Of a DNA stretch of 40,513 nt, positions 1-7,812 are shown one piece after another. The notes beneath the pieces were generated by a model. The model saw nothing but the letters and a program-made list of their open reading frames with translations, did no database searches and was not told where the DNA came from. Position 1 is the stretch's first letter. Each line of letters begins with the position of its first letter. The position numbers were made by a program, and so were the translations under genes. This stretch comes from Rhodospirillaceae bacterium (GTDB lineage: Bacteria > Pseudomonadota > Alphaproteobacteria > Rhodospirillales > Rhodospirillaceae), in NCBI GenBank assembly GCA_947476925.1, contig CANJSF010000032.1, positions 1 to 40,513 on the forward strand, in the 5' to 3' direction.

Positions 1-77
1 TCCGCCACTGCCAAGCCGCCTTCAACTTGACGCAGAACAACCAAAATCTGTGAATCCGTAAATCTGCTCTTCCTCAT
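1..77 (-). CDS. IS3-family transposase OrfA, N-terminal fragment
   Basis: The minus-strand ATG at 77 opens a frame reading MRKSRFTDSQILVVLRQ, followed by VEGGLAVA, up to the window edge. This is the typical start of the small IS3-family OrfA, whose helix-turn-helix binds the terminal repeats of the element; in the family OrfA is fused to the DDE transposase OrfB by frameshifting. GGAG lies just upstream (about 84-87), a suitable ribosome binding site. Only 25 residues are visible, so the subgroup cannot be fixed. Family assignment rests on the conserved RKSRFT-QI-VL pattern. Confidence 0.8.
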   Translation of the reverse strand, partial: MRKSRFTDSQILVVLRQVEGGLAVA

Positions 78-151
78 CAGAATCTCCTCGATGCTGTTGC
101 CGAGAAAATTCTACCTTCAAATACCGCTAGTCCAGGGGAGGATTACCCCTC
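1..151 (-). mobile_element. 5' end of an IS3-family insertion sequence, running off the left edge
   Basis: Read on the minus strand, this stretch starts with TGAGGGGTAATCCTCC (complement of about 136-151), a plausible terminal inverted repeat of the TG...CA type, followed by about 70 nt of leader and then a transposase orfA start at 77. Only the 5' end of the element is present; the body lies beyond the window. The boundary near 151 is inferred because homology to CheA begins immediately after it. No target duplication can be tested, since the other end is not visible. Confidence 0.7.
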
Positions 152-154
152 AAC

Positions 155-2245
155 GTGCTCGACTCAGAGCTCGTCAAGTTTGAGCGCGATCCGACATCAG
201 GCGAAACGCTAAAGGTCATCTTCCGCGTGATGCACACAATTAAAGGAACCTGCGGGTTCTTGGGGTTGCCGCGCCTGGAAAAAGTCGCCCATGCAGGCGA
301 AGACGTTCTGGTCAAATATCGCGATGGCGAGCTGTCGGCGACACCGCAATCTGTGACCGTTATTTTGAAATGTATCGATCGCATTCGCAGCATTATCACC
401 GAATTGGCTGAAAAGGGATCCGAGCCTGCCGGCGATGACTCAGAGTTGATTGCTCAACTCAAGGCCGCCGCTGCTGGCAAACTTGAGATTGCGCCCGCCG
501 CCAGCGAGCCAACAAAAGCTAAGAGCAAGAAGAAAGATCAAGCTGAAGCAAAAGAGCCGCCAGCAAATGAGCCGCCAAAGTCGGACGATGGGTTTCCTGT
601 CGCCGCAGAATTAATGGCCGAAATCGAAGCGGCGATGGCCAAAGAAAAGGCCGCGAAAGAACAAGCCTCTGAGCCAGCCACACCCTTGCCAGTTCCTGTT
701 TCTTCTACGCCACCGCCAGCCAAAATTGAGCCCGCGACAACGAAGCTAGAGCCAAAAGCTGCCGAGGCTGCAAAGGCCGGTGATGCGAAGGCGGCGACCC
801 AATCAATCCGCGTGAACGTCGAAGTTCTTGAGCACATGATGAACTTGGTCAGCGAAATGGTGCTGACTCGTAACCAGCTTTTGCAGATGGTACGTGGACG
901 CGACGACAGTGAGTTTAAAGAGCCGCTACAGCGTTTAAGCCGCGTGACGACTGACCTGCAAGAAGGCGTCATGAAAACGCGAATGCAGCCGATCGGCAAT
1001 GCGTGGCAAAAATTGCCGCGCATCGTCCGTGACTTGTCGACCGCATCGGGCAAGAAGATCGACCTGCAAATGGTCGGCGCTGAGACCGAGCTTGATCGCC
1101 AAGTTTTGGAAATGATCGGCGACCCGTTGCTCCATATGGTTCGTAACTCTGCTGACCACGGACTTGAAGGCCCAGAAGAGCGCCTGGCCGCCGGTAAGGG
1201 CGAAGTCGGAACGGTCCGACTGATGGCCTACCACCAAGGTGGCCATATCATTATGGAAATTACCGACGATGGGCGTGGCCTGAATACAGGGCGTATTCGC
1301 CAAAAGATTGTCGAGAAAGGTTTGGCGACTCAGGCCGAGTGGGACAATTTGTCGGACCACGAAGTCCACCAATACATCATGCGCGCGGGTTTCTCGACGG
1401 CCGAGAAAATCACAAACGTTTCGGGCCGCGGCGTCGGTATGGACGTGGTGCGCGCCAACATCGAGAAAATCGGCGGCACGGTTGATTTCCGCTCGGTTCA
1501 AGGTCGCGGCACTTCGTTCACCATTAAAATTCCGCTCACGCTGGCTATCGTTGCTGCATTGATTGTCGAAGCTGGCGACGAGCGCTTTGCCATTCCGCAA
1601 ATTGCAGTGAATGAATTGGTCTCTGCCAGCGCTGGCGCCCAGCACAAGATCGAGACAGTGAAAGGCGCGCAAGTTCTGCGCTTGCGCGGGCGGCTGCTAC
1701 CGCTGGTCAACCTGCGCAAGTTGCTGAAGCTGGACACGCCTTCTGATACTGAGGTTGATCGAGATGGCTTCGTCATTGTGGCTCAAGCCGGCAATAAAGT
1801 TTTTGGCATCGTTGTTGACGGCATTTACGACTCAGAAGAAATTGTCGTTAAACCCGTGGCACCGATTATCAAAGGCATAACGCATTACTCGGGTAACACG
1901 ATCCTCGGCGACGGATCAGTTATTATGATTCTCGACCCCAATGGCGTGTCGGAAGCAGTGAGCGAGGCGGCCGCAAATGTTGTCGCAACCGATGCAACGA
2001 AAGCAGCTTTGGAAGCCGAGAAGACCAGCTTGCTTTTGTTCAGTACCGGCGCTGGAGCAATCAAGGCCGTGCCCCTTGGCCTTGTCTCGCGTCTTGAAAA
2101 CTTCCCGCTTACGGACCTTCAATTGAATGATGGCGCGGCCTTGGCCCAGTATCGCGGCAAGCTTATTCCAATTGCTTCTGTGTCGCCTGATTTTGTGTGG
2201 AAAACCGAAGGCGGCCAACCGGCGTTGGTCTTTACCGATCAATAG
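155..2245 (+). CDS. cheA: Hybrid chemotaxis histidine kinase CheA, main part (5'-truncated, ends at in-frame TAG)
   Basis: CheA autophosphorylates on a His in its P1 domain and passes the phosphate to CheY and CheB. Visible here: P1 with HTIKGTCGF (His about residue 27), an Ala/Pro-rich linker (about 105-215), the dimerisation helices (about 217-290), the ATPase with N box RNSADHG (about 330), DDGRG (about 370) and GRGVGMDVV (about 425), one CheW domain (about 460-600) and the first half of a second. The frame opens at a GTG just after an IS3-family end; the usual first P1 helix is missing and an in-frame TAG lies upstream at 128-130. Translation stops at TAG 2243-2245, but the same frame continues straight into the rest of the second CheW-like domain and a receiver. 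I read this as a decaying hybrid cheA. A GGGGAGG about 14 nt upstream of the GTG, supplied by the IS end, could permit some translation. Confidence 0.93.
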   Translation: MLDSELVKFERDPTSGETLKVIFRVMHTIKGTCGFLGLPRLEKVAHAGEDVLVKYRDGELSATPQSVTVILKCIDRIRSIITELAEKGSEPAGDDSELIAQLKAAAAGKLEIAPAASEPTKAKSKKKDQAEAKEPPANEPPKSDDGFPVAAELMAEIEAAMAKEKAAKEQASEPATPLPVPVSSTPPPAKIEPATTKLEPKAAEAAKAGDAKAATQSIRVNVEVLEHMMNLVSEMVLTRNQLLQMVRGRDDSEFKEPLQRLSRVTTDLQEGVMKTRMQPIGNAWQKLPRIVRDLSTASGKKIDLQMVGAETELDRQVLEMIGDPLLHMVRNSADHGLEGPEERLAAGKGEVGTVRLMAYHQGGHIIMEITDDGRGLNTGRIRQKIVEKGLATQAEWDNLSDHEVHQYIMRAGFSTAEKITNVSGRGVGMDVVRANIEKIGGTVDFRSVQGRGTSFTIKIPLTLAIVAALIVEAGDERFAIPQIAVNELVSASAGAQHKIETVKGAQVLRLRGRLLPLVNLRKLLKLDTPSDTEVDRDGFVIVAQAGNKVFGIVVDGIYDSEEIVVKPVAPIIKGITHYSGNTILGDGSVIMILDPNGVSEAVSEAAANVVATDATKAALEAEKTSLLLFSTGAGAIKAVPLGLVSRLENFPLTDLQLNDGAALAQYRGKLIPIASVSPDFVWKTEGGQPALVFTDQ

Positions 2246-2257
2246 CGCACGCTGGCC

Positions 2258-2833
2258 TTGGCGGTGTCGGAAATCGTCGACATCGTCGAAGAGACCTTGA
2301 AGGTCGAGATCAAGTCAACGCGCGCGGGTATCATGGGCACCGCGATTATTGGCGGCAAGACAATTGACATCGTGGATACGAGTCACTTTATGAAACAGGC
2401 GTATGGTGATTGGTTTACCAACACGCCAGATTCGGCAACCCATGTGGCGGAGCGGCAAAAGCGTTTATTGCTGGTCGATGATAGTGCATTCTTCCGCAAT
2501 TTCCTGGCACCATACTTGAATGTTGAGGGTTTCGAGGTGATTACCGCTGAAAACCCGAAGAAGGCGCTGGAACTGCGGGATGCGGGCGTCATGATTGATG
2601 CCATCATTTCTGATATCGAGATGCCCGAGATGGATGGTTTTGGCTTTGTCGAGGCTGTGAAGGCCGATCATCGCTGGGCGGCACTGCCGATGATCGCTAT
2701 TACGTCGCGCACCGAAGAAAAGAACAGGACCCGCGGACTGAGCTTGGGCTTCCGCGACTACATCGCAAAAGACCAGCACAAAGAGTTAATACGCGCACTG
2801 CACGAAAGCTTGAATGAAGGAGTCGTGTCTTGA
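2258..2833 (+). CDS. Downstream part of split hybrid CheA: CheW-like C-terminal half plus receiver domain
   Basis: This frame is the same as that of the upstream kinase part and is separated from it only by the TAG at 2243-2245 and four codons. Residues 1-45 (EIVDIVEETLKVE, then GIMGTAIIGGKTIDIVD) are the second half of a CheW-like fold whose first half lies before the stop. Residues about 68-185 form a complete receiver domain with the acidic pair VDDS, phospho-acceptor Asp119 in SDIEMPEMDG, a Thr/Ser in AITSRTEE and Lys in YIAKD. No convincing ribosome binding site precedes the TTG at 2258, which argues that this was the C-terminus of one protein. It might still be made by re-initiation or weak read-through. 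It overlaps cheW by 4 nt. Confidence 0.85.
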   Translation: MAVSEIVDIVEETLKVEIKSTRAGIMGTAIIGGKTIDIVDTSHFMKQAYGDWFTNTPDSATHVAERQKRLLLVDDSAFFRNFLAPYLNVEGFEVITAENPKKALELRDAGVMIDAIISDIEMPEMDGFGFVEAVKADHRWAALPMIAITSRTEEKNRTRGLSLGFRDYIAKDQHKELIRALHESLNEGVVS

Positions 2834-3330
2834 GTTCGTTACCCGCAACCGTTTCTGGCGTGAACGCGGCTGGCGTGCCGGTTCCAGCAGAAGACTTAGC
2901 AAAGTTCCTGACATTCCGGGTGGGCGGTGAACTGTTCGGAATTCCCGCACTGGCAATCCAGGATATTATTGGTCCCCAAAGGATTGCGCGTATTCCGCTG
3001 GCCCCTCCGTTCGTCGCCGGGGCGCTGAATTTGCGCGGGCGCATCGTGACAGCAATCGATATGCATAATGCGCTAGGGATGCCTAAAAGCGAGAAGACCC
3101 GAAAGCTCAATGTCGTCGTTCGCACCGGAGCCGAATTATATGATCTCTTGGTCGATGATGTGGGTGACGTTATTGCATTGTCGATGAATGATCTCGAGCC
3201 GAATCCGGTATCCTGGCCTGAAAGCTGGCGCGCCTTTTCGGCGGGAATTTTTAAACTCGACGATCAGTTGCTTGTTGTTTTGAACTTTGACGCCCTTCTG
3301 TCGTCTCAGACAAAATCGACACTTCAATAA
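2830..3330 (+). CDS. cheW: Chemotaxis coupling protein CheW
   Basis: CheW links chemoreceptors to CheA in the signalling array at the cell pole. The 166-residue protein has an extended N-terminal tail of about 22 residues, then the CheW beta-barrel: FLTFRVGGELFGIPALAI, the PFVAGALNLRGRIVTAID signature, and a C-terminal DDQLLVVLNFDALL strand and helix. The TTG start is chosen because AAGGAG sits about 8 nt upstream and the start overlaps the preceding stop (TTGA), typical of translational coupling. It lies between the split cheA and cheY. Intact, with no unusual features. Confidence 0.93.
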   Translation: MSSLPATVSGVNAAGVPVPAEDLAKFLTFRVGGELFGIPALAIQDIIGPQRIARIPLAPPFVAGALNLRGRIVTAIDMHNALGMPKSEKTRKLNVVVRTGAELYDLLVDDVGDVIALSMNDLEPNPVSWPESWRAFSAGIFKLDDQLLVVLNFDALLSSQTKSTLQ

Positions 3331-3424
3331 CGAAACTTAATTGCCACACGCGTGCCAAGCCGATTTAGTATAGGCTGTATGCGCTCGTACGGTGGGCAGA
3401 GATAAGCGCTATGAGAGGTTGCTG

Positions 3425-3805
3425 ATGAAGACGTGCCTTGTAGTCGAAGATTCGAAGGTCATGCGGCGCATTGCGCGCAAGATGCTTGAAGAGCTTGGTC
3501 TCAGCGTCGAAGAGGCCGAAGACGGCGCAGTCGCGCTTGAGAAAAGCAAAGCTAAGCTTACCGACATGGTGCTGCTGGATTGGAATATGCCGGTCATGAA
3601 CGGCCTAGAGTATCTCATCGCGCTGCGGAAACTGCCGGGTGGCGACGCGCCATTGGTCGTCCTGTGCACGACCGAGACCGATATGGCCCAGATCATCAAA
3701 GCCATGGAGTCCGGGGCCAACGAGTACATCATGAAACCTTACGATCGCGACATCTTGGAAAGTAAACTTGTCCAGATCGGTTTGATTGAGCCTAAAGACC
3801 TCTAA
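3425..3805 (+). CDS. cheY: Chemotaxis response regulator CheY
   Basis: This single receiver domain of 126 residues has Glu8/Asp9, phospho-acceptor Asp52 in LLDWNMPVMNG, Thr in LCTTET and Lys in IMKPYD, so all five landmark positions are present. When phosphorylated by CheA it binds the flagellar switch protein FliM. The ATG at 3425 is preferred over a GTG at 3392, because AGAGG lies just upstream and the protein then begins MKTCLVVEDSKVMRR, the normal receiver start. The spacer of about 95 nt after cheW is the longest gap in the first half of the operon. Its stop overlaps the cheB start (TAATG). Confidence 0.93.
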   Translation: MKTCLVVEDSKVMRRIARKMLEELGLSVEEAEDGAVALEKSKAKLTDMVLLDWNMPVMNGLEYLIALRKLPGGDAPLVVLCTTETDMAQIIKAMESGANEYIMKPYDRDILESKLVQIGLIEPKDL

Positions 3806-4938
3806 TGTCTGGTATCTCCAAAGTCGGAGTGACGGCAGCAAGTTCCGTCATTCGTGTTTTGCTCGTCGATGATTCCGCTGTCGCTCGCGGAATGGTGGCT
3901 CGCGCGTTGCAAGGTAATGCCAGTTTTTCGGTTGTCGGATCGATTTCTAACGGCCAGATGGCGGTCGATTTTGTGAGCCGAAATCCTGTCGACGTGATTG
4001 TACTCGATCTTGAAATGCCGGTGATGGATGGCCTGACAGCTATCCCGAAATTACTTGAGAAGGCGCCCCACGCCAAAATCATTGTTGTTTCGGCGCTCAC
4101 AACCTCTGGCGCCGACGTCAGCTTGAAGTGCCTACGCGCAGGTGCGCTTGACGTCATTGCTAAACCATCAAGCGTTGCAGGCGGCAGCGCTGCCACATTC
4201 GCCCAAGACCTGATCGAACGTATTTCTGCGCTTGGCCAAACCCATCGCCCCCGCTCGGCGACGCTTGGCAGCGCCAAACCAACCGTATCAGCAACAACGA
4301 CTAGTGTTGTCAAACCAGCGCACAGCGACGCGCCGAATTTGCGCCGGCCCTCGACCCTCATGCCAGACGTGATTGCAATTGGCAGTTCAACCGGTGGCCC
4401 CCAGGCGCTGTTTTCAATGCTGGGCGATCTCAAAAAAATCGGCACACCGCGTCAACCTATTGTGATCACGCAGCACATGCCCGCGACATTTACGGCAATT
4501 TTGGCGACGCACATTTCTAATTTAACCGGCTTTCAGGCCGCCGAAGGCAAGACCGGTGACCTATTGACGCCTGGCCGGATTTACATTGCCCCTGGCGACT
4601 TTCATATGTTGTTTGAGAAAAAACCCGGTGGCGTGTCGATTGTGCTGAATGAAGGTCCCAAAGAGAATTTTTGCCGCCCTGCCGTCGACCCAATGTTTCG
4701 AAGCTTAGTTGATATTTACGGCGGCAAAGTCCTGGCTGTTGTCTTGACCGGTATGGGCTCGGATGGCGCCAAAGGTAGCGCCGCTGTGGCAGATAAGGGT
4801 GGCACAGTTATCGCTCAGGACGAAACCAGCAGTGTTGTGTGGGGCATGCCCGGGGCGACCGCGAAGATCGGAGCATGCAGCTTCATCTTGCCGCTCGATC
4901 AAATTGCTTCGTCAGTTTCCAGGCTTGCAGGGAAGTAA
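3805..4938 (+). CDS. cheB: Chemoreceptor glutamate methylesterase CheB
   Basis: CheB removes methyl groups from chemoreceptors (and deamidates them) once phosphorylated by CheA, giving adaptation. The 377 residues contain an N-terminal receiver (VDDSAVARGM, Asp68 in VLDLEMPVMDG, Lys in AKPSS), a linker of about 55 residues rich in Ser, Thr and Pro, and the esterase domain with catalytic Ser195 (GSSTGGPQ), His224 (TQHMP) and Asp320 (GMGSDGAKG). The length is normal. It overlaps cheY by one base and is followed after 5 nt by cheR. No CheD is seen nearby, so deamidation probably falls to CheB or to a distant cheD. Confidence 0.95.
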   Translation: MSGISKVGVTAASSVIRVLLVDDSAVARGMVARALQGNASFSVVGSISNGQMAVDFVSRNPVDVIVLDLEMPVMDGLTAIPKLLEKAPHAKIIVVSALTTSGADVSLKCLRAGALDVIAKPSSVAGGSAATFAQDLIERISALGQTHRPRSATLGSAKPTVSATTTSVVKPAHSDAPNLRRPSTLMPDVIAIGSSTGGPQALFSMLGDLKKIGTPRQPIVITQHMPATFTAILATHISNLTGFQAAEGKTGDLLTPGRIYIAPGDFHMLFEKKPGGVSIVLNEGPKENFCRPAVDPMFRSLVDIYGGKVLAVVLTGMGSDGAKGSAAVADKGGTVIAQDETSSVVWGMPGATAKIGACSFILPLDQIASSVSRLAGK

Positions 4939-4943
4939 GCGCC

Positions 4944-5789
4944 ATGACCCCGCAAGATTTCGAGTTTTGCTCTGTCCTTTTGAAACTGCGCTCTGGCCTA
5001 ATTCTGACGCCGGATAAAACATATCTGCTGACCAGTCGTCTTGCTCCGTTGACGCGCAAGTTGGGCATGAATAGCCCCGACGATATTGTTGCAGCGTTGC
5101 GCCGCAAGGATCGTGCAGTCGAAGACGCTGTGGTCGAGGCGATGACCACGAACGAGACGTATTTCTTTCGCGACCCGCAAGTTTTCGATCAATGTCGCAC
5201 TGCAGTCCTGCCGGCTATGATGAAAGCGCGAGGGGCGATGAAACGCTTGCGCGTGTGGTCGGCGGCATCTTCAAGTGGCCAAGAAGCTTATTCGTTGGCG
5301 CTGATGTTTAAAGACGAGTTCGCTAAAACACCGGGCTGGAATAGCACTATTGTCGGCACGGACCTCTCGGAAGAAATGGTCGAGCGCGCCTGGAACGGCA
5401 CTTATACCCACTTTGAAATTCAGCGTGGACTGCCCGTGAAGTATCTCATGGCGCACTTTGAAGACTTGAAGGGTAGTTGGCGCATTAAACCTGACCTGCG
5501 CAACATGGTTCAATTTCGCAAGTTGAATTTGCTTGAGGAGTTTGGGTCGCTTGGTCAGTTCGACATCGTCTTCTGCCGAAATGTGTTGATTTATTTTGAC
5601 CCGCCGACAAAAGCGAAAATCTTGGCCAATATCTCTCGGTTATTGCCTGACGACGGCGTGTTATATTTGGGCGGTGCCGAGGGTGTCCTTGGTGTGACCG
5701 AGGCCTTCAAACCCATGCCTAATGTGCGGGGTGCATATGTCCCAGTGCGGGCGCCACGACCCGGTGCCTCGCCGAAGCTTGGTGCTTAA
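4944..5789 (+). CDS. cheR: Chemoreceptor methyltransferase CheR
   Basis: CheR methylates chemoreceptor glutamates using S-adenosylmethionine. The 281-residue protein shows the N-terminal helical domain with MTTNETYFFRD, then the Rossmann domain with RVWSAASSSGQEAYSLAL (SAM motif I), GTDLSEEMV and FDIVFCRNVLIYFD. Frame extension to 4839 is possible, but the ATG at 4944 gives the canonical start, lies 5 nt after the cheB stop and follows GGGAAG at a usable distance. Methylation by CheR opposes CheB, so the operon carries a complete adaptation pair even though cheA is damaged. Confidence 0.95.
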   Translation: MTPQDFEFCSVLLKLRSGLILTPDKTYLLTSRLAPLTRKLGMNSPDDIVAALRRKDRAVEDAVVEAMTTNETYFFRDPQVFDQCRTAVLPAMMKARGAMKRLRVWSAASSSGQEAYSLALMFKDEFAKTPGWNSTIVGTDLSEEMVERAWNGTYTHFEIQRGLPVKYLMAHFEDLKGSWRIKPDLRNMVQFRKLNLLEEFGSLGQFDIVFCRNVLIYFDPPTKAKILANISRLLPDDGVLYLGGAEGVLGVTEAFKPMPNVRGAYVPVRAPRPGASPKLGA

Positions 5790-5902
5790 GCAAATTTTTT
5801 AGACCCGCTGGCTTCCGCCGATATCCAAAAAAGTGGACTTTGAGATAATAAAACTCCCGAGTCGCTAATGCGAGCGCGGCTGTCCCCATAGACGAACGCG
5901 CC

Positions 5903-5927
5903 GACGACTCGCCTTGGCATAGTCGTC
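5903..5927 (+). other. Hairpin in the cheR downstream spacer
   Basis: GACGACT (5903-5909) pairs with AGTCGTC (5921-5927), and GCC-TT-GGC pairs inside it, giving a compact 10-bp stem with small internal bulges. No T-run follows, so it is not a canonical intrinsic terminator. The 210-bp spacer 5790-5999 holds no gene. The hairpin may stabilise the upstream mRNA end or attenuate read-through. Confidence 0.4.
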
Positions 5928-5999
5928 CAGGCATCCTATCTTGGACAGGTCAATTTTACGTCTGCCCTCCAATGATATTTCTGGTTTATTTTGATTCTC

Positions 6000-7010
6000 A
6001 TGGAACCGATTGATCTCTTTTTCGAGTTACCGCTCGATCGCTGGCCAATCTTCGAGAACAAGAGCCTTTCGCGATCCAAGCTGGTGTTCGGCTATGACAT
6101 GAAGCCGCAGCTGGACATGTTCAACACTGATGGCATGGGGCAAGGCCTCCGTGACCCGGTCTCGGCTGCCGTTGAAATGCGCCTCAACGACTCAGAACGA
6201 GCTCGCCTGGCCGGCCTATTGAAAGCCACCAGCTTTGACGTCTACTCCGTTCGTGCCGCTCTCAGCGAAGTATTGAGTGATACCGAGATGGCGCAGATCA
6301 AGATACCTGAAAAAGACCAAGCGCTGTTGCAAACCTACCTCACCAATTATTCGCGTGGCCTGCTGGCTGCTCTGCTTGTTGGCACCGACATGACGGTTAC
6401 AAGCCGTGCGTCGCTGTCTGACATTATGCAAAGTGAAGCGCGTGGTGCAGTGCTGCATAACATTCTCGATATTTCCAAGAAGCTCGGCATCAAGCCTAAT
6501 GACATCGTCACCTATATCGGAAAGTTATCCGAAATCATTTTGGCTATTTCGTACTACCAAAAAGTTTACGATGCTTTTGCCCCCCAGCAACGCGAGCTTT
6601 TGATGTTTGTCAAAAAACTTCATGACGAGCCGGGTGTCGGCGCTCAATTTCCTGGCCTAAAACAAGATGCGCACAATGTCATGACCAAGGGTCGTAACTC
6701 CCTTGTCTACTTGAAGGCTTACTTCGATCAGTTCAAGAAGGTTGAGAACTTCTTCGCCACCATTACGCCGGAAAAATTCAAAGCGCTCAGCGATGCAGTT
6801 GAAATGCAGTATCGCGCGTTAGGACGATTGGTCTGCTTTTGGCAGATTCGCATCGATCAATGGCAGCGTAAATTTTCGGTTGGCAAGGGCGAGCGGCGCG
6901 AGGGAACCGTCCAACAGCGCTACAAGTTCTTCAAGGAAACGATTGATGTTAACCTCGACAAAATTGACGAGAGTCTTGAGGTTATTCGCCTTGCAGAGTT
7001 GAATATCTAA
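6000..7010 (+). CDS. Unrecognised helical protein within the chemotaxis operon
   Basis: I do not recognise this 336-residue protein. It is soluble, with no signal peptide or membrane segment, and is rich in charged alpha-helix. Its C-terminal half (MTKGRNSLVYLKAYFDQFKK, then later LGRLVCFWQIRIDQWQRKF) looks like a long helical bundle. It sits between cheR and cheZ on the same strand, so a role in chemotaxis or motility (array component, adaptor or flagellar link) is likely by position only. I chose the ATG at 6000 (MEPIDLFFELP) over the TTG at 5991; neither has a clear ribosome binding site. It is intact, which sets it apart from the broken cheA. Confidence 0.75.
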   Translation: MEPIDLFFELPLDRWPIFENKSLSRSKLVFGYDMKPQLDMFNTDGMGQGLRDPVSAAVEMRLNDSERARLAGLLKATSFDVYSVRAALSEVLSDTEMAQIKIPEKDQALLQTYLTNYSRGLLAALLVGTDMTVTSRASLSDIMQSEARGAVLHNILDISKKLGIKPNDIVTYIGKLSEIILAISYYQKVYDAFAPQQRELLMFVKKLHDEPGVGAQFPGLKQDAHNVMTKGRNSLVYLKAYFDQFKKVENFFATITPEKFKALSDAVEMQYRALGRLVCFWQIRIDQWQRKFSVGKGERREGTVQQRYKFFKETIDVNLDKIDESLEVIRLAELNI

Positions 7011-7137
7011 ACGACGATCAGAGGTAAACTTATTTGCTGCTAGTATTGCTTTGCATTACAACGCAGGACAGCTAAAGTTTCGACAACAATCAATGACGTC
7101 TTGTGCCCGACCGCCAGACTTAAATAGTAGATATCGC

Positions 7138-7812
7138 ATGACCGTTTCAGCTTCTGACCCTCAAAGCGTAAAGCAGTTTGTTGAGAATAGTTTGCGCAAT
7201 CGCGCACCCGACCTCAGTGAAATCTCTATTAAGCGCACGGCCGAGGCTGTCTTAGCGTTGGTCTCTAAAGAAATCGAATTTTCAGAGCGCCTTGAAAATT
7301 TGGCGATGTTCATTAATCAAGCCAAAACTGAAATTGCCGCGCTGAAGCCTGAACAAGTCAAAGAAGAATTTCTTCCCAAGGCAACCGATGAGCTTGACGC
7401 CATTGTTCAGGCCACCAGCAATGCCACCAACCGCATTATGGATTCGGTCGATATCGTGTCTCAGATTGCAGGCAATCTGACCGGTGATGACCAAAAGGAT
7501 CTGATGGCCGCGGTCAATAATATCTACGAGGCATGCTCGTTCCAGGACATTACCGGGCAACGCATCGCCAAAGTGGTGACAACGCTCAAGGTGATCGAGA
7601 ACCGCATCGAACGCATGATGGCAACTCTCAATGGCACGGCGGTTGCCGACGATTACAAAGACCAACTGCCAACAGGTTGGGTCACGGGCGGCGCTGGCCA
7701 AGGAGATATAGATTCTAAACTCGGCGCGGCCAGTCATGACTCGAACTTGCAAGGCCCGGCCGCTGCCGGCAAGGGCATCAGCCAAGCAGACATTGACAAG
7801 TTGTTTGACTAA
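7138..7812 (+). CDS. cheZ: CheY-P phosphatase CheZ
   Basis: CheZ dephosphorylates CheY-P. The 224-residue protein is mostly long helix (SERLENLAMFINQAKTEI onward) with the phosphatase signature ACSFQDITGQRI, whose Asp and Gln match the catalytic Asp and Gln of the family. After a Gly-rich linker the protein ends GISQADIDKLFD. This resembles the CheY-binding tail of CheZ and also the FliM N-terminal CheY-binding peptide (SQ-EID-L). The ATG at 7138 gives a natural N-terminus (MTVSASDPQSVKQF); upstream in-frame starts at 7051 and 7093 would add an unlikely basic leader. Its last 4 nt overlap the convergent MFS gene, so no terminator fits between them. Confidence 0.9.
   Translation: MTVSASDPQSVKQFVENSLRNRAPDLSEISIKRTAEAVLALVSKEIEFSERLENLAMFINQAKTEIAALKPEQVKEEFLPKATDELDAIVQATSNATNRIMDSVDIVSQIAGNLTGDDQKDLMAAVNNIYEACSFQDITGQRIAKVVTTLKVIENRIERMMATLNGTAVADDYKDQLPTGWVTGGAGQGDIDSKLGAASHDSNLQGPAAAGKGISQADIDKLFD

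Noticed and set aside
935-1672. Minus-strand open frame of 245 residues opposite cheA
   Set aside because: The opposite strand encodes clear ATPase motifs; the antisense product has no recognisable fold and no ribosome binding site.
2243-2245. Genetic code with TAG read as an amino acid
   Set aside because: TAG is used as a normal stop elsewhere in the window (for example at the end of the phytanoyl-CoA-dioxygenase-like gene at 26179), so a general recoding is unlikely.
4839-4943. N-terminal extension of CheR upstream of the ATG at 4944
   Set aside because: It overlaps cheB, has no CheR homology, and the ATG at 4944 gives the standard CheR start 5 nt after the cheB stop.
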